Shown here piece after piece: positions 6,562-13,864 of a stretch of 13,921 nucleotides of DNA. The notes beneath the pieces were generated by a model. That model was not told the DNA's origin, searched no databases, and worked only from the letters and a program-made list of their open reading frames with translations. The position numbers and the translations under genes were made by a program. How positions within the stretch are numbered: the stretch's first letter is position 1; each line of letters opens with the position of its first letter. The stretch comes from Candidatus Benthicola azotiphorus (GTDB lineage Bacteria > Gemmatimonadota > Gemmatimonadetes > Palauibacterales > Palauibacteraceae): the NCBI GenBank assembly GCA_947581745.1, contig CANPVW010000052.1:1-13921 (forward strand). Reading direction: 5' to 3'.

Positions 6562-7199
6562 CGCTGCAAGGACGACTTCAGGCGATCAGGGACGGCCTCT
6601 CGAAGAAGGCGCCCGAAGCATCGGCGGCCCTGCACGGATTCATCGAAGATCTCAGGGCGACCGGGATCGAGAACCGGGTTGCGCGTGTCGGCGAGCGAGC
6701 GCCCGCCTTCGAGCTCGAGGCAGCGGACGGAGCCCGCGTCTCCCTCGGGGCTCTGATCGCGCGCGGCCCGGTGATCCTCACCTTCTACCGCGGTCGCTGG
6801 TGACCGTACTGCAACGCGGAGCTGGAAGCTCTGAATCTGACATACGACGACGTGAAAGCGGAAGGCGGGGAGCTGGTGGCGATCTCGCCCCAGACGGCCC
6901 GGCACAGCCGCGAGTTCGCCGCGGAGAAAGGCCTGCGATTCCACGTTCTGCACGATCCGGGCAACGCCGTGGCGGAGGACTACGGACTGACGTGGACGCT
7001 TCCCGAAGCGATGCGGGACATGTACCGGGGCTGGAACATCGACCTCGAGCAGTACAACGGAGACGACACCTGGATGCTCCCGATCCCGGCCCGGTTCATC
7101 GTCGACCGTGAGGGGCTCATCCGGTACGCGGAGGCGGATCCGGACTACATGTCCAGGCCGGAACCGCAGGAAACGCTGGAGGCGCTCCGCTCGCTGTGA
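6558..7199 (+). CDS. Peroxiredoxin-like selenoprotein with in-frame UGA (Sec82) in a U-P-Y-C motif
   Basis: AhpC/TSA thioredoxin-fold protein, 213 aa if TGA 6801-6803 is read as selenocysteine. Both sides of the TGA are in the same frame and both are well conserved. The N-terminal helical part (about 1-42) is followed by VGERAPAFELEAADG, GPVILTFYRGRW, then the TGA, then PYCNAELEAL, and later an LPIPARFIVDREG segment and DPDYMSRPEP. Family members read FYRGxWCPYC, so TGA replaces the first active-site Cys, and the resolving Cys85 is present. The ATG start has GGAGG 5 nt upstream and overlaps the preceding stop. A SECIS-like hairpin follows the TGA. The expected role is reduction of peroxides or thiol-disulfide exchange in the cytoplasm. 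Alternatives are a nonsense mutation or a sequencing error at one base (TGC to TGA). Conserved sequence downstream and the hairpin favour Sec. Confidence 0.85.
6817..6833 (+). promoter_or_regulatory. Putative bacterial SECIS element
   Basis: Within the peroxiredoxin coding sequence CGGAGCT (6817-6823) pairs with AGCTCTG (6827-6833), including one G-U pair, around the loop GGA (6824-6826). The apical loop begins 20 nt after the last base of the TGA. Bacterial SECIS elements recognised by SelB are stem-loops placed shortly downstream of the UGA with a G at the start of a small apical loop, and this matches. Pairing and spacing are seen directly; SelB binding is inferred. Confidence 0.7.
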
Positions 7200-7218
7200 A
7201 AGTCTCCCCGAAACGCGG

Positions 7219-7244
7219 CGGGGGCCGGCTCTCGCCGGCCCCCG
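7219..7244. terminator. Strong bidirectional hairpin terminator
   Basis: A perfect 11-bp GC stem (CGGGGGCCGGC 7219-7229 with GCCGGCCCCCG 7234-7244) closes on a TCTC tetraloop. It sits between the stop of the Sec-peroxiredoxin gene and the stop of the sulfatase gene on the opposite strand. There is no T-tract on either side, so it may act as a roadblock to read-through and a transcript-end stabiliser rather than a textbook intrinsic terminator. Confidence 0.7.
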
Positions 7245-7269
7245 TGGACCCATCCCGAACCGCGGGGCG

Positions 7270-9663
7270 TCAGTTCGCGGCGTCCTTCAGGGCGATCGTC
7301 ACCTTGTGGATCTTCCCCGTGAACTCGCTGTTGGAGCGCGTGTAGTCGTCCGACACGGGCGTCTCCATGTCCACCCCCACGCCGGCCGTCTCGTCGGCCG
7401 AGTACACGTTGGGCTCCGTCTTCGGGATTTGACCCGTGCCGACTGTCTCGCCGTTGACGGACAGGGTCACGGTACCGCCCTTGCCCCGACCACCACCGTC
7501 GTAGGCGAAGTCCACCTTCACGTTCGCGGTCCCGCTCGGCAGCTTCGAGCTGCCTGTCACCTTGGTCGTGGTGAGGCCCAGGTAGTTGTAGGCGAAGATC
7601 GGCGTGCCGTCCTTCACGTACAGGCTGTACCCCCCAAAGCGGCCTCCCTGCGCCAGGATCACGCCGTTCGCTGATGCGCCGGCCTCGATCTCGGCCTCGA
7701 TCGTGTACGAACTGTTCTTGGTGTTGATGAAGTCGTTCTCGAGCAGGCCGGCCATGCCCTCGCCCAGGGTCAGGGTCGTCCGGCCGAACATCAGGTCGGG
7801 GCGCCCTGCGATGCTCGGGTCGGCCAGCTCGATCCTCCGATCGTCCATCGGGAGGACGTTATACTTCAGCGCCTCGGCCAGGAAGCGGTCCTGGAGTTCC
7901 GCGAGCTTCTCCGGGTACTTGCTCGCCACGTCGGTGGAGAGGCTGAAGTCTTCGGCCGCGTGGTACAGCTCCCACGTGTCGTCGGCGATGCGGTTCTTGG
8001 GGTCGGCCCAGGGCTCCGAGTGGATCGTGCGCGCCAACCAGCCGTCGTTGTAGAGCGCCCGGTTCCCGAACATCTCGAAGTACTGGATCGTGTGCCGGTC
8101 CGGCGCGTTCGCATCGTCGAAGCTGTACGCCATGCTCACGCCTTCGATGGGTTTTTGCGGGACTCCGTCCACCACCCGCGGCTGCGGCAGTCCGGCGACC
8201 TCGAGGATCGTCGGAACGACGTCGATCACGTGGTGCCACTGGGTCCTCAGCTCGCCCTTCGCCTTGATCCCGGCCGGCCAGTGGACGGCCAGTCCATTCC
8301 GCGTTCCGCCGTAGTCCGAGGCGACCTGCTTCATCCACATGAACGGCGAGTCGAATCCCAATGCCCAGCCGGCCGCCATGTGGGGATACGTCTCCGGCCC
8401 GCCCCATTCGTCGTAGTGCTGGAGCATGAACTCGACGTCCGAGCCCCTCGGCTCCGCGTTGAAGTAGGTCATCTCGTTGTACAGCCCGTTCGCCACCCCC
8501 TCGGCGCTCGTCCCGTTGTCGCCTGCGATGTAGAAGATCAGCGTGTTGTCCAGCTCACCCATGTCCTCGATCGCCTTCACCAGGCGGCCGATCTCCGTGT
8601 CCGTCATGTCGATGTAGGCCGCGAACACCTCCGCCTGCCGCGCGAACAGCTTCTTCTCATCCGCACTGAGGTCCTTCCAGTCCTTGATCCACTCCGGCTT
8701 CGGGGCCAGCTTCGTCCCCTTCGGGACCACGCCGCCCGCTAGCTGGCGCTTGAGTATCTCCTGCCGCAGCGCGTCCCAGCCCTGGTCGAACCGGCCCTTC
8801 TGCTTCTCGATGTACGACTTCGGCACGTGGTGCGGGGCGTGGGTCGCGCCGGTCGCGAAGTAGACGAAGAACGGCTTGTCCGGGGTCAGCGCCTGCTGGA
8901 ACCCGATCCAATCGATGGCCTTCGTGGTCATGTCGGTGAGGAAGTGGTAGGTCGAGTCGTCCGGCGTCTCGACCCGGTTCTGGTTGTGGTAGATCGTGGG
9001 CGTCCACTGGTTCGTCTCGCCGCCCAGGAAGCCGTAGAACTCGTCGAACCCCTGCAGGTTGGGCCAGCGGCCCATCGGACCCGAGGGGCTGATCTCCCAC
9101 ACCGCCGTCTCGTGCCACTTCCCGAACGCGGCCGTGCTGTACCCGTTGTAGCCGAGCATCTTGCCGATCGAGGCCACGTCGCTCGGCAGCACGCCCGTGT
9201 AGCCCGGGAAGGACGTCGCCATCTCGGTGATCTTCCCCATCGCCGCCGAATGGTGGTTGCGGCCCGTCTTCAGCGCCTGACGAGTCGGCGAGCACAGGGC
9301 GGTCGTATGGAACTGGTTGTAGAACAGCCCCTCATCCGCCAGCCGGTCGAAGGTGGGCGTCGGCACGGGGCCTCCCGCGTGGCTGGTGCCGCCGAACCCG
9401 AGATCGTCGACGAGAATCACGACGACGTTCGGCGCACCCGCGGGTGCCTCTGCCCGATACACGGGAGGATTCGCCACTTCCCGCGCGTCCAGCTCCGTCA
9501 TCGGGGCCAGGTAGGGAGGCTTGATGGGAAGCACCTCCCGGTCCTCGAACGTCGGTACCGGGGCCGGGGCCTTCTGAGCTTGCTGGGCCGCCGCGATCGC
9601 CGGTGACATCGAGGCGATCAGGACGGCGGAGACTACCTGGAACCACGGCGTGCGACTGCTCAT
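7270..9663 (-). CDS. Exported arylsulfatase (type I, formylglycine-dependent)
   Basis: Hydrolyses sulfate esters, probably in the periplasm or outside the cell. The 797-aa protein starts with a Sec signal peptide (MSSRTPWFQVVSAVLIASM...AIAAAQ, cleavage near residues 25-28). Metal-binding VDDLGFGG has Asp86 and Asp87. The formylglycine signature CSPTR has Cys124, followed by TGRN. GKWH, THAPHHVPKSY and GDNGTSAEG are further conserved sulfatase blocks. Beyond about residue 600 a C-terminal beta-rich region carries GRTTLTLGEGMAGL. The size and insert pattern resemble large S1 sulfatases of the mycobacterial AtsA/AtsD type. An ATG 36 nt upstream (9699) is possible, but 9663 has a well-placed GAGGT (7-nt spacer) and begins the signal peptide. 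Activation needs a formylglycine-generating enzyme, not seen here. Substrate unknown. Confidence 0.93.
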   Translation of the reverse strand: MSSRTPWFQVVSAVLIASMSPAIAAAQQAQKAPAPVPTFEDREVLPIKPPYLAPMTELDAREVANPPVYRAEAPAGAPNVVVILVDDLGFGGTSHAGGPVPTPTFDRLADEGLFYNQFHTTALCSPTRQALKTGRNHHSAAMGKITEMATSFPGYTGVLPSDVASIGKMLGYNGYSTAAFGKWHETAVWEISPSGPMGRWPNLQGFDEFYGFLGGETNQWTPTIYHNQNRVETPDDSTYHFLTDMTTKAIDWIGFQQALTPDKPFFVYFATGATHAPHHVPKSYIEKQKGRFDQGWDALRQEILKRQLAGGVVPKGTKLAPKPEWIKDWKDLSADEKKLFARQAEVFAAYIDMTDTEIGRLVKAIEDMGELDNTLIFYIAGDNGTSAEGVANGLYNEMTYFNAEPRGSDVEFMLQHYDEWGGPETYPHMAAGWALGFDSPFMWMKQVASDYGGTRNGLAVHWPAGIKAKGELRTQWHHVIDVVPTILEVAGLPQPRVVDGVPQKPIEGVSMAYSFDDANAPDRHTIQYFEMFGNRALYNDGWLARTIHSEPWADPKNRIADDTWELYHAAEDFSLSTDVASKYPEKLAELQDRFLAEALKYNVLPMDDRRIELADPSIAGRPDLMFGRTTLTLGEGMAGLLENDFINTKNSSYTIEAEIEAGASANGVILAQGGRFGGYSLYVKDGTPIFAYNYLGLTTTKVTGSSKLPSGTANVKVDFAYDGGGRGKGGTVTLSVNGETVGTGQIPKTEPNVYSADETAGVGVDMETPVSDDYTRSNSEFTGKIHKVTIALKDAAN

Positions 9664-9808
9664 TGACGCTACCTCACATCTGGTGTTGCGAAGGCCCATG
9701 CTGCGGGTGGGACATGGGTGACAGGGAAAGCCCGAACCTCGACGAAGAAAACAACATACAGCCGACCTGCCAAGGCCGACAGTTCCGTGGGTGGCGGCAG
9801 CCGGTGGG

Positions 9809-10201
9809 TCAAGAGGGCGAGCTGGCCTCGGTCCCCAGTTCTCGGTTCAGAGCTTCGAGCAACCGCTCCACGTCGGCCAGAATGAGATCTGTGGTTGGAA
9901 TCTCCGAGGTCTCCAGCACCTCGAGCCTGTAGTCCAGCAGATTCTGGAATGTCGGATCCGATGCCACGAAGGAATAGTCCAGCGGAGTCGCACTCCGGTT
10001 GAACCTGAGGTCCTTGAAATGGGCCAGGAAGTAGGGCCGCAGGGCTTCGAGGACCACGCTTCGCTGCGTCTCCTGCATCTGGTCCAGCATTCCGTACCGC
10101 AGGTCGTACACCCTGGTGATCAGCGCCCGCAGTGAGTCGTTCGACACCAGATCGAAGCCGCGAGACTTGAGGGACTCGTTCGGGTCGGCATCGGCCGGCA
10201 T
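9809..10201 (-). pseudogene. N-terminally truncated DUF6090-like fragment
   Basis: The 130-aa reading frame has a SNDSLRALITRVYDLRYG segment near residue 20 and a later helical part. It resembles the C-terminal half of DUF6090-type proteins, which normally begin with a transmembrane helix and about 100 more residues. Those are absent. Upstream in the same frame only 12 codons remain before TAG 10240-10238, which is the stop of the GYD gene. The ATG at 10201 has no Shine-Dalgarno and lies in the arm of a hairpin. It is therefore more likely a decayed remnant than a working gene, although it could be translated by read-through or reinitiation after the GYD gene. The family call is from memory and moderately sure. 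Confidence 0.5.
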
Positions 10202-10218
10202 CCGAAGTCCGATGCCGG
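10195..10218. repeat. Inverted repeat between the GYD gene and the DUF6090-like fragment
   Basis: CCGGCATC (10195-10202) and GATGCCGG (10211-10218) form an 8-bp perfect stem with an 8-nt loop. On the minus strand it follows the GYD stop by about 20 nt and covers the only ATG of the downstream fragment, so it could serve as a terminator of the GYD transcript. No T-run follows it. Confidence 0.45.
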
Positions 10219-10237
10219 TCCGATCCGGCCCCTGCGA

Positions 10238-10558
10238 CTAGTCTCCGGGAGCTTGATAATCGACGGCCTTTCGGGCCGCGGCATCCATCTGCTCGGGCGT
10301 CAACAGGACGGTCGTGGTGAGCACCACGGCGCCGGTCGCGTTCACGGCCATGCTGATCGCCGTCGCAGATTCGTGGTCGGGCAGATCGACGATCACATAG
10401 ACGTCGTGGTCGCCGAAGCCGTAGTAGAACGACTCGACGGTGCCGCCGAGCGCCTCGATCATCCGCGTGACCCGCTTCACGCGCCCCGTTCCGCCTTCCT
10501 CGAGGAGGCCAGGGATGCCATCGGGGGTGTACGAGCCCGCAACCATGTACTTCGCCAT
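10238..10558 (-). CDS. GYD domain-containing protein
   Basis: The 106-aa protein begins MAKYMVAGSYTPDGIPGLLE and continues with GGTGR, a VESFYYGFGDHDVYVIVDLPD strand-loop block and TGAVVLTTTVLLTPEQMDAA. This is the usual content of the small GYD family (ferredoxin-like fold, function unknown, often about 100 aa). An upstream ATG at 10642 would add 28 unrelated residues. The start at 10558 is chosen because GAGGAGG lies 5 nt before it. It is the probable first gene of a minus-strand unit, with the DUF6090-like fragment downstream. No signal peptide or membrane segment is present. Confidence 0.85.
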   Translation of the reverse strand: MAKYMVAGSYTPDGIPGLLEEGGTGRVKRVTRMIEALGGTVESFYYGFGDHDVYVIVDLPDHESATAISMAVNATGAVVLTTTVLLTPEQMDAAARKAVDYQAPGD

Positions 10559-10728
10559 CGAGTCCTCCTCGTATTGGAATTCAGTCGCCAGAGTTCCCAC
10601 GATAGGCAATATCGGCCCGACGTGGCAGGTCCCGCGTCTCACGTGGCTCGCTCGGAGTGGCCGCGGGGCACCTGGCGTGTATCTTGAGGCCGTCGTCCCT
10701 AGCCGCTTGCGGGCTTGGGGAGCGCCGA

Positions 10729-10801
<73 letters not shown>

Positions 10802-11121
10802 TACGACCTCAAGGGCTCAGGGACCGGCGGCGGCGTCTGACGGACAACATAGCCATTCTCGCGAGGTCCGAGCGGCCGAAGGGAAACGGCGACGCTTCTC
10901 CCGCTCGAGGACTTGGTCGTCGGCCAGGAGGATTGATCCTGGTGGCTCGGAAGCCCACGCCTGTCTCGCCACGCCTCGCGTGTTCTGGAGGCTGCGCGCG
11001 GCGGAAGGCGGCTGCGCAATCCCGGTATGTCCGTTAGATTGTGCCCGCTTCGGCGAGCCAAGCCGTACCCCTCCGACGTGACTCTGCCTCGTTCGAAACA
11101 CCGCGTCGCTGGAGGTGCGCC
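10802..11121 (+). other. Gene-free stretch after tRNA-Lys
   Basis: About 320 bases with no supportable gene. Open frames here, including one running antisense through the tRNA, have no recognisable protein content beyond the well-known translated-tRNA artefact. A weak TTAGAT (11034-11039) could be a -10 box for the following lipoprotein, but no convincing -35 was found. The strong GGAGGT of that lipoprotein lies at 11111-11116. Confidence 0.5.
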
Positions 11122-11574
11122 ATGCGGAAACTCGCGCTTCTACTCCTGTTGCTCCCACTTGTGGCGGTATGGACCTACGGCTGCGACCAGCCAGGTCCAA
11201 CCGAAGCTGCTGCGTACCGTTCTGCGTCTTCCGATGTGTCTGCCATCTTGATGGCAGCAGAAGCGCAGTATGGCGCCTCGGAATCGGGGACTCACAACTC
11301 GGCTGGTGTGGCTCGAGGATTCCAGTGCTGGGTGGGGCCGGATGCCGGCTACACGTGGCAGAGCCATGAGACCGTATCCAACAGCGGCCAGCAGACCATA
11401 TGGTGCCGGGGAACGCAGCCTTCTCCGCCTCCGAGGACCGTGATCCTCAAAGGGTGCACCGATATACCGATGGAGTGCACCTTCTACTTCGGAGGCAGCA
11501 CCTGTGACTACAGGGCAATTCTCTCTCCTGACGGGAGTGTCACATTGATGTGCAGAAGCAATCCGTCCTCCTAG
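11122..11574 (+). CDS. Small cysteine-rich lipoprotein, unknown function
   Basis: The 150-aa product is not recognised. The N-terminus is a lipoprotein-type signal (MRK, then Leu-rich residues 4-16, with Cys21 after WTYG as the likely lipidated residue). The mature part holds six more cysteines (69, 95, 112, 119, 128, 144), an even number compatible with three disulfides in an extracytoplasmic protein, and a Pro-rich hinge near residue 100. The ATG at 11122 is chosen because GGAGGT lies 5 nt upstream and it opens the signal sequence; longer frames from 11041 would bury the signal. It is probably transcribed alone, since a hairpin follows about 20 nt after the stop. Confidence 0.7.
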   Translation: MRKLALLLLLLPLVAVWTYGCDQPGPTEAAAYRSASSDVSAILMAAEAQYGASESGTHNSAGVARGFQCWVGPDAGYTWQSHETVSNSGQQTIWCRGTQPSPPPRTVILKGCTDIPMECTFYFGGSTCDYRAILSPDGSVTLMCRSNPSS

Positions 11575-11595
11575 ACAGGACTATCGAGCAGACCC

Positions 11596-11613
11596 GCCGT
11601 CGTCCTCGACGGC
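11596..11613 (+). terminator. Hairpin terminator candidate after the Cys-rich lipoprotein
   Basis: GCCGTCG (11596-11602) pairs perfectly with CGACGGC (11607-11613) around the loop TCCT, 21 nt past the lipoprotein stop. Only two T residues follow, so termination strength is uncertain. Confidence 0.45.
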
Positions 11614-11767
11614 TTGCGCTCCGGGCGCCCGGTTGTCTCGCCAGGGCTCGAATGCCTGCGGCGGCACGCCGGGCGCAACGCTTTGACTCTCTTGACTGCG
11701 ACCGGGCATCCGTAGGCAGGGCGCGAGGTGGTAGAGTTCCCAAACGGAGGCATGGTCTATTCAGTAG

Positions 11768-11785
11768 GGGGCGGCCGGCCGCCCC
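11768..11785. repeat. Perfect GC palindrome followed by TTT
   Basis: GGGGCGGCC (11768-11776) is followed directly by its exact reverse complement GGCCGCCCC (11777-11785), then TTT. It can fold as a hairpin on either strand and lies 62 nt before the start of the ASST-like gene. It may be a second terminator, an operator-like site, or both. Two TTGACT sequences (11683-11688 and 11692-11697) upstream could be -35 boxes, but no good -10 is spaced correctly. Confidence 0.4.
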
Positions 11786-11847
11786 TTTCGAGATGCGCCT
11801 TCGCACGCGAACCTGAAGCGGCCCTGGACCCATGCGGGAGTGACGCG

Positions 11848-12894
11848 ATGGTGATGCGCGAGTGGAGATTACATCGCCGGTGGCTATGCCTGCTCGCGCT
11901 GGCTCCCCTGAGCTGCTCGGACGTCGTGATCACGGCGCCGGTGGAAGACGCCATCGTCGCCGATGGCGTGTTCTGGGTGAAGCGCTGCGAACCGGAGCAC
12001 ATGTCACCCGGCTACACACTCGTGTACCCCCTCGAAGGCTCCACCCTCTACTGGCTGCGCAATTGCGAGGTCGCGCGGACCATGGACATGCCGGGGCGCA
12101 TCGGCATGGTGAGGCAGGACAGCGCGGGGGTCTACGGGCTCGTGGGCTCCAGCATTCTGGCGTTCGACGCGGACGGAACGAGGCGGTTCGCCGTCTATCG
12201 AGACCAGCTGCCGGGTCCCGCGCATCACGACGTGATCGCCACGTCACGCGGGACGTACATGGCGTTGACGAAGGTCGAGGTCGAGTCGGGCGTCTTCGAC
12301 GACGTGATCGTCGAGGTCACGACGAGTGGAGAAATCCTCTGGCAATGGAGCGCCAACCTCCACCTGCTGGGCGCCGTGGACGGGTCGGTCGCGCTGCCGG
12401 GGGAGCAGTGGCTGCACTCCAATTCTCTGGACCTGTATCCGGACGGCGACATCCTTCTCTCGGCCCGCAATCTGGACATGCTCGTTCGAGTCGACTACCC
12501 GAGCGGCGAGGTCCGGTGGACACGCGGGGACGACGTGCTCGGCAAGCAGCATCACGCGAATCTCGGACCGGGACAGCACGTCGTCGTGTTCGACAACGGC
12601 GTCCGGCGCGGGGAATCCGGCGTCGTCGTGTTTCACCCGGACGCGGGCGTCGAGCTGGACCGCCGGCTCGGCTTCTTCTCGGACGCGTTCGGGAGCGCCG
12701 AGCACCTGCCGAACGGGAATTGGCTCGTCGTGGACGGGCGAGGTGGGCGGGTGCTCGAGTACGCGCGCGACTTCTCGCGCCTCGTGTTCGAACTGAAGCT
12801 TCTGCGGGGCAACTACATCCCATACGCCAGCGACCCCGACGAACCGGTCAGGGCCTTCCTGTACCGGGCGCACCGGGTGCCGGCGCTCCCGTGA
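11848..12894 (+). CDS. Arylsulfotransferase (ASST)-like exported protein
   Basis: Related to PQQ-like beta-propeller arylsulfate sulfotransferases, which move sulfate between phenolic compounds without PAPS through a sulfo-histidine. The 348-aa protein has an N-terminal hydrophobic signal and a possible lipid-attachment Cys23 (a poor lipobox, PLSC). Candidate active-site residues by comparison with E. coli ASST (His252, His356, Arg374, His436) are His126/127 (AHHD), His190 (WLHSNS), Arg207 (LLSARN) and His235/236 (KQHHAN). The His190-Arg207 spacing closely matches the E. coli pair. Repeating blade-like motifs such as YPDGDILLSAR, YPSGEVRWTRGDD and LPNGNWLVVDGRGG occur. It is shorter than E. 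coli ASST. ATG 11848 is preferred because GGGAG lies 7 nt upstream; a longer frame from 11728 would hide the signal. Confidence 0.8.
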   Translation: MVMREWRLHRRWLCLLALAPLSCSDVVITAPVEDAIVADGVFWVKRCEPEHMSPGYTLVYPLEGSTLYWLRNCEVARTMDMPGRIGMVRQDSAGVYGLVGSSILAFDADGTRRFAVYRDQLPGPAHHDVIATSRGTYMALTKVEVESGVFDDVIVEVTTSGEILWQWSANLHLLGAVDGSVALPGEQWLHSNSLDLYPDGDILLSARNLDMLVRVDYPSGEVRWTRGDDVLGKQHHANLGPGQHVVVFDNGVRRGESGVVVFHPDAGVELDRRLGFFSDAFGSAEHLPNGNWLVVDGRGGRVLEYARDFSRLVFELKLLRGNYIPYASDPDEPVRAFLYRAHRVPALP

Positions 12895-12936
12895 GCCGCC
12901 GCTGCAGGGTCCGCCCCGCTGCGCCAGTGAACCGGC

Positions 12937-13092
12937 TCAGCACCTGACGAAGAAGTAGACGGACAACGCCAGGGCCACCGCGTAACCGGGCGGGAACGGC
13001 CAGCGACACAGCCGGTCCACGCGGTTTCCTTTCACCACGTCGCCCCGCCGATCGTACGTGAGACTGCTCATGAGGGTCGCGTGAGCCGTCAC
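12937..13092 (-). CDS. Possible 51-aa single-pass membrane peptide
   Basis: The reading frame starts at GTG 13092 with GAGGT 8 nt upstream, and an internal ATG (13071) would give 44 aa. The C-terminal part (GYAVALALSVYFFVRC) looks like one membrane helix, and the N-terminal half is charged with several Arg. It lies 32 nt after the stop of the 4-TM gene on the same strand and could be its downstream partner. With no family match and GC-rich sequence that opens many frames by chance, this is a weak call. Confidence 0.35.
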   Translation of the reverse strand: MTAHATLMSSLTYDRRGDVVKGNRVDRLCRWPFPPGYAVALALSVYFFVRC

Positions 13093-13124
13093 ACCATCGA
13101 ACCTCACCCTCGGGTCTCCTCGAT

Positions 13125-13631
13125 CTAACGGGGCACGGGATGCTCTTCTTCGGAGTCGAGGTGGTCTCTGATCTCCGCCCACAGTCGGGGATGCGCTCTC
13201 AGCAGATAAGCGCCCATCGCCGCCCCCGCGAGCAGGTTCGCCGCGAACACCGAGCCGATCGGGATCTGGACTCCGCTGTCGGCGGCGAACGACAGGAAGG
13301 CGGCCATCACCACGAACAGCCCGGCAACTCCCGCGAACAGCGCGAGCACGACGAAGGTGGGATGCCGCTCCGTGTAGAGGACGAGCCACGCGGCGGCCAC
13401 TCCGATCACGAGAAACGCGATCACGTGAACCCCGTTGAAGGCGAGTACCGCTCCTACGGCTCCGCCGGCTCTGGCCGTCGAGACGAGACCGGCGCCCAGG
13501 AGCGCTGCCGTTGCGAAGAAGGACCGGTCGGTCACGAGGTTGAGGAATCCGTAGAACAGGATGACCACCAGGCCCCCGATGAGGCCCGTGATCAGGCCCT
13601 CGGCGAGGATGCGGGCGCGATCCGGCTTCAC
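13125..13631 (-). CDS. Four-to-five-helix membrane protein, unknown function
   Basis: Not recognised. The 168-aa protein has hydrophobic segments near residues 11-33, 40-60, 62-85, 93-115 and 120-145. A conspicuously Gly/Ala-rich first half (ITGLIGGLVVILFYGF) is followed by an acidic cytoplasmic-type tail (DHLDSEEEHPVPR). The frame is open back to 13895, but the GTG at 13631 is chosen because GGGAGG lies 5 nt upstream and the sequence before it is Arg/Pro/Gly-rich with no membrane or family content. It is divergent from the lipoprotein gene at the window end. Confidence 0.65.
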   Translation of the reverse strand: MKPDRARILAEGLITGLIGGLVVILFYGFLNLVTDRSFFATAALLGAGLVSTARAGGAVGAVLAFNGVHVIAFLVIGVAAAWLVLYTERHPTFVVLALFAGVAGLFVVMAAFLSFAADSGVQIPIGSVFAANLLAGAAMGAYLLRAHPRLWAEIRDHLDSEEEHPVPR

Positions 13632-13864
13632 GACAGCCTCCCTGTGAAAGGAGATCGCCGGGGACTCCCGGGCGGGGTTCCGCGGCCCCCCGGCCATGAG
13701 ACCATAATGGGGCGAGCGAGTGGATCGGGCCAGCGTCATTTGCCCCCGCCGCTCGCGCACGCGGTGGACGCTTCTTAGAATTCGACGAGTGAGCTCCGGA
13801 GGACCCGGGGGGTCCGGGGACCGAGAGCCCGCAGTTCCCCCAGCCGACGCGGGAGCCCGATACC

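Noticed and set aside
6801..6803. TGA read as a simple disabling mutation
   Set aside because: Possible, but less likely: the TGA sits precisely at a Cys site where Sec is expected, the downstream sequence is intact, and a SECIS-like hairpin follows.
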